A stretch of DNA of 64,000 nt from Nocardioides luti (GCF_014212315.1 NZ_JACKXE010000001.1:3224001-3288000), one strand, 5' to 3'; numbered from the stretch's first letter, positions 47,585-57,182 are shown. The notes: generated by a model not told the origin, from the sequence alone. Numbers and translations: made by a program.

Positions 47585-48877
47585 TTGCTGAGCGCGTTCG
47601 CCAATGCTTTCCGAACCCCGGACCTGCGGCGCAAGCTGCTGTTCGTGCTGATGATCATCACGATCTTCCGGCTCGGTTCGCAGATCCCGGCTCCCGGTGT
47701 GAACGTCGCCAACGTCCAGGAGTGCATCGGCTCCCAGACCAACAGCGCCTACAGCCTCATCAACCTGTTCTCCGGCGGCGCGCTGCTCCAGCTGACGATC
47801 TTCGCGCTGGGGATCATGCCGTACATCACCGCCAGCATCATCCTGCAGCTGCTCGTCGTGGTCATCCCGCGGCTCGAAGCGCTGAAGAAGGAGGGCCAGG
47901 CGGGCCAGACCAAGATCACGCAGTACACCCGCTACCTCACCCTGGGTCTCGCGCTCCTGCAGGCGACCGGCATCGTCGCGCTGGCGCGCTCGGGGAACCT
48001 GCTCCAGAACTGCTCGGGCTCGCTGCTGCACAGCGACAGCACCTCGACGTTCCTCGTCATGGTCGTCACCATGACCGCCGGCACCGCCGTCATCATGTGG
48101 CTCGGCGAGCTGATCACCGACCGCGGCATCGGCAACGGCATGTCGCTGCTGATCTTCACGCAGGTCGTCTCGGGCTTCCCCGGCTCTTTGTGGGCCGTCG
48201 GCAAGTCCAAGGGCTGGTGGGTCTTCGCGGTCGTGATCCTGATCGGGCTCGTGGTCATCGCGGCGGTCATCTTCATCGAGCAGGCGCAGCGCCGCATCCC
48301 GGTGCAGTACGCCCGCCGGATGGTCGGCCGCAAGATGTTCGGTGGCAGCTCGACCTACATCCCGCTCAAGGTCAACCAGGCCGGCGTCATCCCGGTCATC
48401 TTCGCCTCGTCGCTGCTCTACCTGCCGGCGATGGCGGCGCAGTTCAACCGGGACAGCTCCTCGAAGTGGGTCGTGTTCATCAACGACTACCTCGTCAAGG
48501 GCAGCCACCCGCTCTACATGCTCGCGTTCTTCCTGCTCATCGTCTTCTTCACCTACTTCTACGTCTCGATCACCTTCAACCCCGAAGAGGTCGCGGACAA
48601 CATGAAGAAGTACGGCGGCTTCATCCCCGGGATCCGGGCGGGCAAGCCGACCGAGGACTACCTGTCCTACGTCCTGTCCCGCATCACGCTGCCGGGCGCG
48701 CTCTACCTCGGTCTGATCGCCCTGATCCCTCTGATCGCCTTCGTGTTCATCAACGCGAACCAGAACTTCCCGTTCGGCGGCACCTCCATCCTGATCATGG
48801 TGGGCGTCGCACTCGACACGGTGAAGCAGATCGAGAGCCAGCTCCAGCAGCGCAACTACGAAGGATTCCTGCGCTGA
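47585..48877 (+). CDS. secY: Protein translocase subunit SecY
   Basis: SecY, 430 residues, is the pore of the Sec translocon with ten transmembrane helices. FANAFRTPDLRRKLLFVL is the N-terminal signature. The plug and lateral-gate helices and the cytoplasmic C5 loop (NMKKYGGFIPGIRAGKPTEDYL, key GGFIPGIRPG-like GGFIPGIRAG) are present. TTG at 47585 is preferred to TTG 47567 because it gives the standard MLSAF start and has AGAGGA at 4 nt. Overlaps adk by 1 nt. Confidence 0.95.
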   Translation: MLSAFANAFRTPDLRRKLLFVLMIITIFRLGSQIPAPGVNVANVQECIGSQTNSAYSLINLFSGGALLQLTIFALGIMPYITASIILQLLVVVIPRLEALKKEGQAGQTKITQYTRYLTLGLALLQATGIVALARSGNLLQNCSGSLLHSDSTSTFLVMVVTMTAGTAVIMWLGELITDRGIGNGMSLLIFTQVVSGFPGSLWAVGKSKGWWVFAVVILIGLVVIAAVIFIEQAQRRIPVQYARRMVGRKMFGGSSTYIPLKVNQAGVIPVIFASSLLYLPAMAAQFNRDSSSKWVVFINDYLVKGSHPLYMLAFFLLIVFFTYFYVSITFNPEEVADNMKKYGGFIPGIRAGKPTEDYLSYVLSRITLPGALYLGLIALIPLIAFVFINANQNFPFGGTSILIMVGVALDTVKQIESQLQQRNYEGFLR

Positions 48878-49452
48878 TGCGACTGATCATGATGGGCCCG
48901 CCCGGGGCCGGGAAGGGCACCCAGGCGAAGTTCGTCGCCGAGCACTTCGGCATCCCCGCGATCTCGACGGGCGACATCTTCCGGTCCAACGTCTCCGAGG
49001 GCACGCCGCTCGGGGTCGAGGCCAAGCGGTACATGGACGCAGGTGAGTACGTCCCCGACGAGGTCACCAACAAGATGGTCCGCAACCGGATCGACGAGGA
49101 CGACGCGACGCCGGGGTTCCTGCTCGACGGGTACCCCCGCACGCTCGCCCAGGTCGAGGAGCTCGACGGGATGATCAAGTTCACCGGTCACTCGCTCGAC
49201 GCCGTCGTCGTGCTGACCGTGGACCCGGACGAGATCGTCCAGCGGCTGCTGCAGCGCGCCCAGGTCGAGGGGCGCACCGACGACACCGAGGACGTCATCC
49301 GCCGGCGCCAGGAGCTGTACGGCGAGGAGACCGAGCCGCTCATCGAGGTCTACCGCGACCGCGGGCTCATCGTCGAGGTCGACGGGATGGGTGAGGTCGC
49401 CGACGTGACCGGCCGCATCTTCGAGGCCCTCGACATCATCCCCGAGAGCTGA
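48877..49452 (+). CDS. adk: Adenylate kinase
   Basis: Adk, 191 residues, interconverts ATP, AMP and ADP. The P-loop is GPPGAGKGTQ (~residues 7-16), the AMP-binding region STGDIFRSN, and DGYPRTLAQ and RAQVEGRTDDTED form the LID. The LID is the short, non-zinc type common in actinobacteria. It starts inside the secY stop, and map follows after 6 nt. Confidence 0.97.
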   Translation: MRLIMMGPPGAGKGTQAKFVAEHFGIPAISTGDIFRSNVSEGTPLGVEAKRYMDAGEYVPDEVTNKMVRNRIDEDDATPGFLLDGYPRTLAQVEELDGMIKFTGHSLDAVVVLTVDPDEIVQRLLQRAQVEGRTDDTEDVIRRRQELYGEETEPLIEVYRDRGLIVEVDGMGEVADVTGRIFEALDIIPES

Positions 49453-49458
49453 CCCGCC

Positions 49459-50277
49459 GTGGTCTTCCTGGACCGGGGCGTCGAGATCAAGACCCCCGAC
49501 CAGATCGCCCTCATGCGCCGGGCCGGACTGGTGGTGGGGGAGACCCTGGAGCTGATGCGCGCGAGCGCCCGGGCCGGGATCTCCACCGGTGAGCTCGACG
49601 CGATCGCCGAGGACAACATCCGCGGCGCGGGTGCGGTCCCGTCGTTCAAGGGCTACCACGGCTTCCCGGGGTCCATCTGCGCGTCGGTGAACGACGAGGT
49701 CGTGCACGGCATCCCCGGTGAGCGAGTGCTCGCGGAGGGAGACGTCGTCTCCATCGACTGCGGCGCCATCGTCGAGGGCTGGCACGGCGACGCGGCGATC
49801 ACCGTCGCCATCGGGGAGGTGCCCACCGAGGTCACCGAGCTGATGCGGGTCACCGAGGAGGCGATGTGGCGCGGGATCGGCGCCGCCCGCCTCGGCGGCC
49901 GGGTCACCGACATCTCGCACGCCGTCGAGTCCCACGTGCGCAGCCAGGGCAGCTACGGCGTCCTGGAGGACTACGTCGGGCACGGCATCGGCTCCGCGAT
50001 GCACCAGCCGCCCAACGTCCCGAACTACGGCCGCGCCGGCCGTGGCCCCAAGCTCGTCCAGGGCCTGGCCCTCGCGGTCGAGCCGATGATCACGCTCGGC
50101 GGCAAGGACACCGTCGTCCTCGACGACGACTGGACGGTCGTCACGGCCGACGGCACCTGGTCGGCCCACTTCGAGCACACCTTCACCCTCACGCCGCAGG
50201 GCGCGTGGGTCCTGACCGCCCTGGACGGCGGCGAGGCCGCGCTGAGCGCCCTCGGCGTCCCTTTCGGTGGACGGTAG
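49459..50277 (+). CDS. map: Methionine aminopeptidase, type I
   Basis: MetAP, 272 residues, removes N-terminal Met. Its metal ligands include DCGAIVEGWHGDAAIT (two Asp), the His in GHGIGSAMHQPP and Glu in EPMITLG; a second Glu lies in SAHFEHT. It lacks an N-terminal zinc finger or SH3 linker, so it is the short type Ia-like form. GTG start. Confidence 0.96.
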   Translation: MVFLDRGVEIKTPDQIALMRRAGLVVGETLELMRASARAGISTGELDAIAEDNIRGAGAVPSFKGYHGFPGSICASVNDEVVHGIPGERVLAEGDVVSIDCGAIVEGWHGDAAITVAIGEVPTEVTELMRVTEEAMWRGIGAARLGGRVTDISHAVESHVRSQGSYGVLEDYVGHGIGSAMHQPPNVPNYGRAGRGPKLVQGLALAVEPMITLGGKDTVVLDDDWTVVTADGTWSAHFEHTFTLTPQGAWVLTALDGGEAALSALGVPFGGR

Positions 50278-50280
50278 GTT
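50275..50280 (+). promoter_or_regulatory. Candidate -10 element (TAGGTT) for terC
   Basis: TAGGTT overlaps the map stop codon and lies 89 nt before the terC GTG. It could start a transcript for the three inserted genes. Confidence 0.3.
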
Positions 50281-50369
50281 GAACACCCTGGGGTGCGCCG
50301 TCCGGCGTGCCCGGCCGGCGTGAGCGCCGCCCCCCGACCCGACACCGACCTTCTGGAAAGGCCGACGCC

Positions 50370-51353
50370 GTGGATGTAGCACCCTGGCTCTGGTGGACCA
50401 CCGTCCTCGTCACGACGGGGCTCCTGCTCGTCGACGTCTTCATCATCGGACGCCGTCCGCACGAGCCGAAGACCCGTGAGCTGGTGACGCACCTCGCCGG
50501 GTTCGTCGCGCTGGCCGTGCTCTTCGGCATCGGCGTGTGGTACTTCGCCGGTGGGCAGTACGGCGGGGAGTTCTTCGCCGGCTGGCTGACGGAGTACTCC
50601 CTCTCCGTCGACAACCTCTTCATCTTCATCATCATCATGGCCAAGCTCCAGGTCCCCCGGGAGTACCAGCAGACCGCCCTGCTGATCGGCATCGTGATCG
50701 CGCTGGTCATGCGCGGCATCTTCATCGCGCTCGGCGCGGCCGCCATCTCGAACTTCAGCTGGATCTTCTACCTCTTCGGGCTGTTCCTGGTCTACACGGC
50801 CTACAAGCTCGCCAAGGACGACGACGACGACGGCGACCAGTACGACGAGCCCCGGATCGTGGCCTTCGCCCGCAAGCGGCTCCCGGCCACCGACCAGTGG
50901 AACGGCGTGAAGCTGAGCGTCAAGGAGAACGGCAAGCGCCTCGTCACGCCGATGGCGATCGTGGTGCTGTCCCTCGGTCTCACCGACCTGCTCTTCGCGC
51001 TCGACTCGATCCCGGCGATCTACGGCCTGACCGACGAGCCCTACCTCGTCTTCACCGCCAACGTCTTCGCGCTCATGGGGCTGCGCCAGCTCTACTTCCT
51101 CATCGGCGACCTGCTCCAGCGCCTGGTCTACCTGTCCTACGGGCTGGCCTTCCTGCTGTTCTTCATCGGCGTGAAGCTGATCCTCGAGGCGCTGCACCTC
51201 AACGAGCTGCCGTTCGTCAACGGCGGCGAGCACATCGAGTGGGCGCCCGAGATCCCGATCTGGCTCTCGCTGGTCGTCATCATCGGTACGCTCGCCGTGA
51301 CCACGGTGGCCAGCCTCGCGAAGGACCGGGCGGACCACCGCAGCGCAGGCTGA
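50370..51353 (+). CDS. TerC family integral membrane protein
   Basis: This 327-residue protein has about nine transmembrane helices. SLSVDNLFIFIIIMAKLQVP and LFALDSIPAIYGLT carry the paired acidic TerC motifs (SxDN and LDSIPA) linked to metal-ion transport; relatives act in manganese efflux or co-translocational metalation of exported proteins. The GTG at 50370 is supported by GAAAGG 9 nt upstream. Its place next to secY is notable given the proposed link of TerC proteins to the translocon, but the link here is inference. Confidence 0.9.
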   Translation: MDVAPWLWWTTVLVTTGLLLVDVFIIGRRPHEPKTRELVTHLAGFVALAVLFGIGVWYFAGGQYGGEFFAGWLTEYSLSVDNLFIFIIIMAKLQVPREYQQTALLIGIVIALVMRGIFIALGAAAISNFSWIFYLFGLFLVYTAYKLAKDDDDDGDQYDEPRIVAFARKRLPATDQWNGVKLSVKENGKRLVTPMAIVVLSLGLTDLLFALDSIPAIYGLTDEPYLVFTANVFALMGLRQLYFLIGDLLQRLVYLSYGLAFLLFFIGVKLILEALHLNELPFVNGGEHIEWAPEIPIWLSLVVIIGTLAVTTVASLAKDRADHRSAG

Positions 51354-51384
51354 GCACGCGCCGGCCACGAACCTGTCGGGGGAC

Positions 51385-53721
51385 ATGAGCACCGCACCAT
51401 CGGGGGTCCGGCTCAGCTGGGGGAGCACCGTCGTGGTGCTGACCGAGGACGTCGTCGTGCTCGGTCGCGACCTGTCCTGCGACGTGGTCCTCGGGGCCGA
51501 GGACGTCTCGCGGCGGCACGCCGAGCTGCGGCGCACCGGCGACGACTGGTGCGTCGTCGACCTGGCCAGCACCAACGGCACCTGGCTCGAGGGCCGGCGC
51601 GTCGACCGCGAGCGGCTCGACGCCGGACGCGCGAGCAGGCTGCTCGTCGGCGGCCCGGCCGGGGTGGCCGTGCTGGTCGAGCCGCTCGCGGTGCGCGAGC
51701 CGCGGCCCGTCCCGGAGGCCCCGGGGCCTGCCGCTCCCGTCATACCTCCCGGCCGGCTGGCGGACGGCGCCGCCGTCCTGCCCGTACGCCGGCCCGCCGG
51801 TCGGGTCCTGACCATCGGCCGGACCCGCAGCAACGACGTGGTGCTCGACGACCCGCTCGTCTCGCGGCAGCACGCGACGCTCGAGCCGGGCGCCCCGGCC
51901 GTGCTGCGCGACCTCGAGAGCTTCAACGGGACCTTCGTCAACGGTCACCGGATCGACGGCGCCGTGCCGCTGGCGGTCGGTGACGAGGTGATCGTCGGGC
52001 ACCAGGCCTTCGGCTGGGACGGGAGCCAGCTGGTCGCCCGCACGACCCGCCACGACCTGACGCTGCACGCCGAGCACCTGACCACGACGGTGGCCCGCGG
52101 CAAGCGCCTGCTCGACGACGTCTCCTTCGAGCTCGCGCCGTCGACGCTGACCGCCGTCATCGGCCCGTCCGGCGCCGGCAAGTCCACGCTGCTGGGCGCG
52201 CTCACCGGCCTGCGCCCGGCGACCCGCGGCCGGGTGGTGTGGCAGGGGCACGACCTCTACACGCACTACGAGCAGCTCCGCTTCCAGATCGGGCGGGTGC
52301 CGCAGCAGGACATCCAGCACCCGCAGCTGACGGTGCGCCAGGGGCTGACCTACGCCGCCCGCCTGCGGCTCCCGCCCGACACCTCGGCCGACGAGTGCGC
52401 GGCGCGCGTGGACCGCGTGGTCGCCCAGCTGCAGCTCGAGGACCAGATCGACCTGCGGATCGGGACCCAGCTCTCGGGCGGCCAGCGCAAGCGGGTCTCG
52501 ATCGCCACCGAGCTGCTCACGGCCCCGCCGCTGCTCTTCCTCGACGAGCCGACCTCCGGCCTCGACCCCGGCCTGGACCGGGACGTGATGCGCCAGCTCC
52601 GCCACCTCGCCGACGAGGGCCGGGTGGTCGTCGTGGTGACGCACTCCGTGCTCGCCCTCGACGGGTGCGACCGGGTGATGGTGATGGCACCCGGCGGGCG
52701 GCTGGCCCACGTCGGCCCGCCGGGCGGCGTGCTGGCGCACTTCGGCGCCGCGGACTACCCGGCGGTCTTCGACCTCCTCGACGCGCCCGACCCGGTGGAC
52801 CGGTCGACCCCGCCGACCCCGGCGAGGACGGGCGAGGTCGACCGGCTGCCCGCGCTCAACGGCCCCGTGCCGCCCCCGCCCCGCCAGAGCTTCGGGCGCC
52901 AGCTGTCGACGCTCGTGCGGCGCAACCTCGCGGTCACGGCCGCCGACCGGCTGCTCCTCGGGCTGCTGGTCCTGATGCCGCTCGTGCTGGGCGGCCTGAG
53001 CCGTGTCGTCCAGGGCGGGCACGGTCTGTCGATCCTCGGGACCGGCGGCGAGGGCCCGCCCCTGGCCGGCGAGGTCGTCCAGCGGCTGACGATCCTCGTG
53101 GTGGCCGCCGCGCTGATGGGCACGGCGGTGACGGTGCGCGAGCTGGTCAAGGAGCGGGCCATCTTCCAGCGGGAGTACGCCGTCGGCCTCTCGCCCGGTG
53201 CCTACCTGCTCGCCAAGGTGCTGGTGCTCGGCACCGCGGCGTTCCTGCAGGGCGTGCTCGTCACCTGGCTGGCGACGGTCGGCCTGCCCGGGCCGGACGA
53301 CGGGGGAGTCCTCGGGCTCGGCACGCTGGAGGTCGCGCTCGCGATCGGGGCCGTGTCCGCCACGATGGCGGTGGCCGGTCTCGCGGTCTCCGCCGTGGTG
53401 ACCAGCTCCGAGCAGACGATGCCGGCGCTCGTCGGGCTCGTGATGCTGCAGCTGGTGCTCTCCGGCGCCCTCGTCGAGGTGTCCGGCCGGCCCTTCCTCG
53501 AGCAGCTGGCCTGGCTGGCGCCGGGCCGCTGGGGCTACGCGCTCTGTGCCGCGACCGTCGACCTGGAGCGCCCCGAACGGGGGCGCCCGGGCCAGGTCGT
53601 GGACGGCCTGTTCGCGCACACGTCCGGCCAGTGGTGGGCGGACCTGCTGGTGCTGGTCGTGCTGGCCGCCACCACCCTGGGCGGGGCGCTGCTGCTCGTC
53701 CGCCGCAGCGCCCGCGGCTGA
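51385..53721 (+). CDS. FHA-FHA-ABC transporter (ATPase-permease fusion, Rv1747-like)
   Basis: A 778-residue single-chain exporter. Two FHA domains (~20-95 with GRDLSCDVVL and SRRHAEL; ~146-205 with GRTRSNDVVL and SRQHATL) bind phosphothreonine. They precede an ABCG-type ATPase: Walker A GPSGAGKST from residue 260, signature LSGGQRKRVSIA, Walker B LLFLDEPTSGLDP. An ABC2 membrane domain of about six helices follows. The layout matches mycobacterial Rv1747, whose FHA domains are read by a Ser/Thr kinase. No kinase gene lies in this window. The substrate is unknown. Confidence 0.9.
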   Translation: MSTAPSGVRLSWGSTVVVLTEDVVVLGRDLSCDVVLGAEDVSRRHAELRRTGDDWCVVDLASTNGTWLEGRRVDRERLDAGRASRLLVGGPAGVAVLVEPLAVREPRPVPEAPGPAAPVIPPGRLADGAAVLPVRRPAGRVLTIGRTRSNDVVLDDPLVSRQHATLEPGAPAVLRDLESFNGTFVNGHRIDGAVPLAVGDEVIVGHQAFGWDGSQLVARTTRHDLTLHAEHLTTTVARGKRLLDDVSFELAPSTLTAVIGPSGAGKSTLLGALTGLRPATRGRVVWQGHDLYTHYEQLRFQIGRVPQQDIQHPQLTVRQGLTYAARLRLPPDTSADECAARVDRVVAQLQLEDQIDLRIGTQLSGGQRKRVSIATELLTAPPLLFLDEPTSGLDPGLDRDVMRQLRHLADEGRVVVVVTHSVLALDGCDRVMVMAPGGRLAHVGPPGGVLAHFGAADYPAVFDLLDAPDPVDRSTPPTPARTGEVDRLPALNGPVPPPPRQSFGRQLSTLVRRNLAVTAADRLLLGLLVLMPLVLGGLSRVVQGGHGLSILGTGGEGPPLAGEVVQRLTILVVAAALMGTAVTVRELVKERAIFQREYAVGLSPGAYLLAKVLVLGTAAFLQGVLVTWLATVGLPGPDDGGVLGLGTLEVALAIGAVSATMAVAGLAVSAVVTSSEQTMPALVGLVMLQLVLSGALVEVSGRPFLEQLAWLAPGRWGYALCAATVDLERPERGRPGQVVDGLFAHTSGQWWADLLVLVVLAATTLGGALLLVRRSARG

Positions 53722-53775
53722 CCCTGAGAACGGCCCGGCCGGAATAGACCGGCCGCCGCGCGGGGTTGTGCCCAG

Positions 53776-54822
53776 GTGAGCTCCGAACGCCCGACCCTGT
53801 CCGTGCTCGACCTCGTGCCCGTGCGCAGCGACCAGACGACGTCGCACGCCATCGCCTCCAGCGTCGCGCTCGCGCGCGCGGCCGACGACCTGGGCTACCG
53901 CCGCTACTGGGTGGCCGAGCACCACAACATGCCCGCGGTCGCGGCCACCAACCCGCCCGTCATGATCGCGATGCTGGCCGCCGCCACGCGCTCGATCCGG
54001 GTCGGCTCGGGCGGGATGATGCTGCCCAACCACGCGCCGCTCGTCGTCGCGGAGCAGTTCGCCCTGCTCGAGGCGGCCTTCCCGGGTCGCATCGACCTCG
54101 GCATCGGCCGGGCACCGGGCACGGACCCGGTCACCAGCTTCGCCCTGCGCCACGGTGCCGGCGGCGTGAGCGACGAGGCCGTGAGCCGCTTCCCGGAGTA
54201 CGTCGACAACGTGCTGGCCATGATGGAGCCCGAGGGCGTGGGCCTGGCCGTCAACGGTCGCACGCACCCGCTGCGGGCGACGCCGGTCGCGACGTCCGTG
54301 CCGACCATCTGGCTGCTCGGCTCGTCGGACTACTCCGCCCGGCTCGCCGCCGAGAAGGGCATGCCCTACGTCTTCGCCCACCACTTCTCCGGGCAGGGGA
54401 CCGCGGAGGCGCTCGAGCTCTACCGCTCGTCCTTCCGCCCGTCCCCGGAGCTCGCCGAGCCGCGCACGTTCCTCACCGTGAACGCCGCCGTCGCGGCCAG
54501 CGACGAGGAGGCCGAGGCGCTCGCGCTGCCTCAGCTCCTCGCGATGCTCGCCCTGCGCACCGGCCAGCCGCTCACCCCGCAGCGGACCGTCGAGGAGGCC
54601 GAGAAGGTCGAGGTGCCCGAGGCGCACCGCCCGCTGCTCGAGGCGATGCGGTCGCGCTGGGTGATCGGCGGCCCCGAGCGGGCCCGCGATGCGGTGGCCC
54701 GGCTCGCTGCGACGTACGCTGTGGACGAGGTCATGATCCACCCGGTGGCCGGCGCGCACGAGGGCACGGAGCCCGCCTCCAGCCCGGCGCGCGAGGAGAC
54801 CCTCCGCCTGCTGGCGGGGTGA
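53776..54822 (+). CDS. LLM class flavin-dependent oxidoreductase
   Basis: This 348-residue bacterial luciferase-like monooxygenase belongs to the YhbW/MsnO8-type subgroup. LSVLDLVPVRSDQTTSHAI and YRRYWVAEHHNMPAVA are the family start. GSGGMMLPNHAPLVVAEQFALLEAAFPGRIDLGIGRAPGTDP (key GGMMLPNHAPL and RIDLGIGRAPGTD) and WLLGSSDYSA follow. It probably uses FMNH2; the substrate is unknown. GTG start with a weak ribosome site. Confidence 0.9.
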   Translation: MSSERPTLSVLDLVPVRSDQTTSHAIASSVALARAADDLGYRRYWVAEHHNMPAVAATNPPVMIAMLAAATRSIRVGSGGMMLPNHAPLVVAEQFALLEAAFPGRIDLGIGRAPGTDPVTSFALRHGAGGVSDEAVSRFPEYVDNVLAMMEPEGVGLAVNGRTHPLRATPVATSVPTIWLLGSSDYSARLAAEKGMPYVFAHHFSGQGTAEALELYRSSFRPSPELAEPRTFLTVNAAVAASDEEAEALALPQLLAMLALRTGQPLTPQRTVEEAEKVEVPEAHRPLLEAMRSRWVIGGPERARDAVARLAATYAVDEVMIHPVAGAHEGTEPASSPAREETLRLLAG

Positions 54823-55100
54823 GCCACCCGGCTCCGCCCGATTCGTGTTTCGCGGGCGTTTCCCACTAAACTGGCGTGTCGGCCCAACGTGGGTCTGCTT
54901 CGTGGTGCCTCGTGGCTGCCCGGAAGCATCAGTCGAGTCGCTCTCGAGCGTCTCGTGGTGTGCCCGGGAAGAGGAACCCCGAGCGGCTGCACGAGGTCCA
55001 CCGCCCTCCGGGGCGGAGGTTCCCGGGCCACCTGGCCGTCGGACCGATCCGGCGGACAGTGCACGAACGGTAGACATTCGACCGACAGATTGTGGAGGAC
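54823..55100 (+). other. Leader region of infA
   Basis: No gene is seen. After the -10 at 54867-54872 about 220 nt of leader precede infA. Several short G+C palindromes are present (for example CCTCCGGGGCGGAGG near 55006-55020), but no known regulatory RNA is recognised. Confidence 0.4.
54867..54872 (+). promoter_or_regulatory. -10 element (TAAACT) of the infA/alpha operon
   Basis: TAAACT is a strong TANNNT match in an AT-richer patch 229 nt before infA. The -35 is poor (CGTGTT/GTGTTT). It restores independent transcription after the three inserted genes. Confidence 0.55.
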
Positions 55101-55322
55101 ATGCCGAAGAAAGAAGGCGTGATCGAGCTCGAGGGCACCATTACGGAGGCCCTGCCGAATGCGATGTTCCGCGTGGAGCTGAGCAACGGGCACAAGGTGC
55201 TCGCCCACATCAGCGGCAAGATGCGCCAGCACTACATCCGGATCCTCCCCGAGGACCGCGTGGTGGTGGAGCTCTCGCCGTACGACCTCACCCGAGGTCG
55301 GATCGTCTACCGCTACAAGTAG
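55101..55322 (+). CDS. infA: Translation initiation factor IF-1
   Basis: IF-1, 73 residues, is an S1-type OB fold that blocks the A site during initiation. [14 protein letters not shown] is followed by [20 protein letters not shown] and ends RGRIVYRYK. The ATG at 55101 gives the family length; the GTG at 55092 would add three residues. GGAGGA lies just upstream. Confidence 0.97.
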   Translation: MPKKEGVIELEGTITEALPNAMFRVELSNGHKVLAHISGKMRQHYIRILPEDRVVVELSPYDLTRGRIVYRYK

Positions 55323-55344
55323 CCAGCCGAGAGGACCTCCTTCG

Positions 55345-55458
55345 ATGAAGGTCAACCCCAGCGTCAAGAAGATCTGCGACAAGTGCCAGGTGATCCGTCG
55401 CCACGGCCGCGTCATGGTCATCTGCGAGAACCCGCGTCACAAGCAGCGCCAGGGCTGA
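55345..55458 (+). CDS. rpmJ: 50S ribosomal protein L36
   Basis: A 37-residue gene. [20 protein letters not shown] continues to the end RQG, with the zinc ribbon C-x2-C-x12-C-x4-H (CDKC ... CENPRH) intact, so it is the C+ form. GAGAGGACC precedes the ATG, and infA ends 22 nt upstream. Confidence 0.96.
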   Translation: MKVNPSVKKICDKCQVIRRHGRVMVICENPRHKQRQG

Positions 55459-55655
55459 TCGCGCAGCGATCAGCACCGCACAACTGAACACCACTCAACG
55501 TGATCGCTTAGGTCTCGACCGACGAGAGTCGCCGGGACCGAACCACCTCCGGAGCAGAAGGCCGGAGCCCGCCCGACGAGGGGCGGGATGCGACACGACC
55601 AAAAACCTCTGTGATCACCGAAGGGCCTGAGCCCTTTGAAAGGAATGGCCAGACA

Positions 55656-56030
55656 ATGGCACGCCTCGTTGGTGTGGACCTCCCGCGCGACAAGCGCATC
55701 GAGATCGCACTCACCTACATCTACGGCATCGGCCGTACCCGCGCCCAGCAGCTGCTCGCCGAGACCGGGGTCAGCCCCGACCTCCGCGTCCACCAGCTGG
55801 GAGACGAAGAGCTGGTCAAGCTCCGTGACGCGATCGAAGCCAACTTCAAGATCGAGGGTGACCTCCGTCGCGAGGTCCAGGCAGACATCCGTCGCAAGAT
55901 CGAGATCGGCAGCTACCAGGGTCGTCGCCACCGCATGGGCCTTCCGGTCCGCGGTCAGCGCACCAAGACCAACGCCCGCACCCGCAAGGGTCCGAAGCGC
56001 ACGGTTGCCGGCAAGAAGAAGTCCAAGTGA
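55656..56030 (+). CDS. rpsM: 30S ribosomal protein S13
   Basis: S13, 124 residues, bridges the subunits. [20 protein letters not shown] is the standard start. [13 protein letters not shown] and [21 protein letters not shown] are conserved (key [14 protein letters not shown]). A 197-nt leader separates it from rpmJ, with the AAGGGC...GCCCTT hairpin (55620-55637) and AAGGA just before the gene; feedback by S4 is possible but not shown. Confidence 0.97.
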   Translation: MARLVGVDLPRDKRIEIALTYIYGIGRTRAQQLLAETGVSPDLRVHQLGDEELVKLRDAIEANFKIEGDLRREVQADIRRKIEIGSYQGRRHRMGLPVRGQRTKTNARTRKGPKRTVAGKKKSK

Positions 56031-56097
56031 TCCGTCGGCCCACGCCGCGTCACTGACCTCAGCACTCACCCAGACCAGCTACTTCAGGAGAAACTGA

Positions 56098-56505
56098 ATG
56101 CCTCCCAAGAGCCGCACAGCGGCCGGCGCCAAGAAGGTGCGCCGCAAGGAGAAGAAGAACGTCGCTCAGGGCGAAGCCCACATCAAGAGCACGTTCAACA
56201 ACACCATCGTCACGATCACGGACCCCACCGGTGCCGTGATCTCGTGGGCCTCTGCCGGCACCGTCGGCTTCAAGGGCTCGCGCAAGTCCACCCCGTTCGC
56301 CGCACAGATGGCCGCCGAGGCCGCGGGTCGTCGGGCGATGGAGCACGGGATGAAGAAGATCGACGTCTTCGTGAAGGGCCCCGGTTCGGGCCGCGAGACG
56401 GCGATCCGTTCGCTGGGTGCGATCGGCCTCGAGGTCGGCACCATCCAGGACGTCACCCCCACGCCCCACAACGGATGCCGGCCGCCCAAGCGCCGTCGCG
56501 TCTGA
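56098..56505 (+). CDS. rpsK: 30S ribosomal protein S11
   Basis: S11, 135 residues, sits on the platform next to the mRNA exit. A basic N-terminus ([18 protein letters not shown]) is followed by [18 protein letters not shown], and the end [16 protein letters not shown] is the family signature. AGGAGAA before the ATG. Confidence 0.98.
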   Translation: MPPKSRTAAGAKKVRRKEKKNVAQGEAHIKSTFNNTIVTITDPTGAVISWASAGTVGFKGSRKSTPFAAQMAAEAAGRRAMEHGMKKIDVFVKGPGSGRETAIRSLGAIGLEVGTIQDVTPTPHNGCRPPKRRRV

Positions 56506-56536
56506 TCACCCGAGACTGAACAGGAGACTTTGAGCT

Positions 56537-57145
56537 ATGGCCCGTTACACCGGCCCCATGACCAAGAAGTCGCGCCGTCTCGGTGTCGACCTCGTTGGTG
56601 GCGACCAGGCTTTCGAGCGTCGCCCGTACCCCCCCGGCCAGCACGGCCGCGGCCGCATCAAGGAGAGCGAGTACCTCCTCCAGCTTCGCGAGAAGCAGAA
56701 GGCGCGCATCTCCTACGGCGTTCTCGAGCGTCAGTTCCACAACTACTACGTCGAGGCCTCGCGCCGCACCGGCAAGACCGGTGACAACCTCCTGCAGCTG
56801 CTGGAGTGCCGCCTCGACAACGTGGTGTACCGCGCCGGGTTCGCCCGCACGCGCCGTCACGCCCGTCAGCTCGTCGTGCACGGTCACTTCAAGGTGAACG
56901 GCCGGAAGGTCGACATCCCGTCCTTCCAGGTCACCGCCCACGACGTGATCGACGTGCGCGAGAAGTCGCTGGAGATGACCCCGTTCATCGTCCTGCGCGA
57001 GACGCACGGCGAGCGCGTCGTCCCCGCGTGGCTCGAGGCCCTGCCGAACCGCATGCGGATCCTCGTGCACCAGCTCCCCGTCCGGGCCCAGATCGACATC
57101 CCGGTCCAGGAGCAGCTGATCGTCGAGTACTACTCGAAGAAGTAA
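56537..57145 (+). CDS. rpsD: 30S ribosomal protein S4
   Basis: S4, 202 residues, is a primary 16S binder. It lacks the N-terminal zinc cysteines (ARYTGPMTKKSRRLGVDLVG), the C- form. The S4 RNA-binding domain (CRLDNVVYRAGFARTRRHARQLVVHGHFKVNG, key RLDNVVYRAGFA and ARQLVVHGH) is complete. In E. coli S4 represses the alpha operon. Confidence 0.97.
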   Translation: MARYTGPMTKKSRRLGVDLVGGDQAFERRPYPPGQHGRGRIKESEYLLQLREKQKARISYGVLERQFHNYYVEASRRTGKTGDNLLQLLECRLDNVVYRAGFARTRRHARQLVVHGHFKVNGRKVDIPSFQVTAHDVIDVREKSLEMTPFIVLRETHGERVVPAWLEALPNRMRILVHQLPVRAQIDIPVQEQLIVEYYSKK

Positions 57146-57155
57146 CACCCTCGGG

Positions 57156-57182
57156 GGCACCTCGGGTTCCACCCGGGGTGCC
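57156..57182 (+). terminator. Hairpin between rpsD and rpoA
   Basis: Positions 57156-57167 and 57171-57182 form a 12-bp stem with one G-U pair and a TCC loop, followed by CTTCCTTTT. It could lower rpoA-rplQ readthrough relative to the ribosomal genes, or act as an RNA-processing site. Confidence 0.6.

Noticed and set aside
55459..55655. A separate promoter for rpsM (TTAGGTCT near 55508)
   Set aside because: The hexamer does not fit TANNNT cleanly and no -35 was seen, so it was left as part of the leader.
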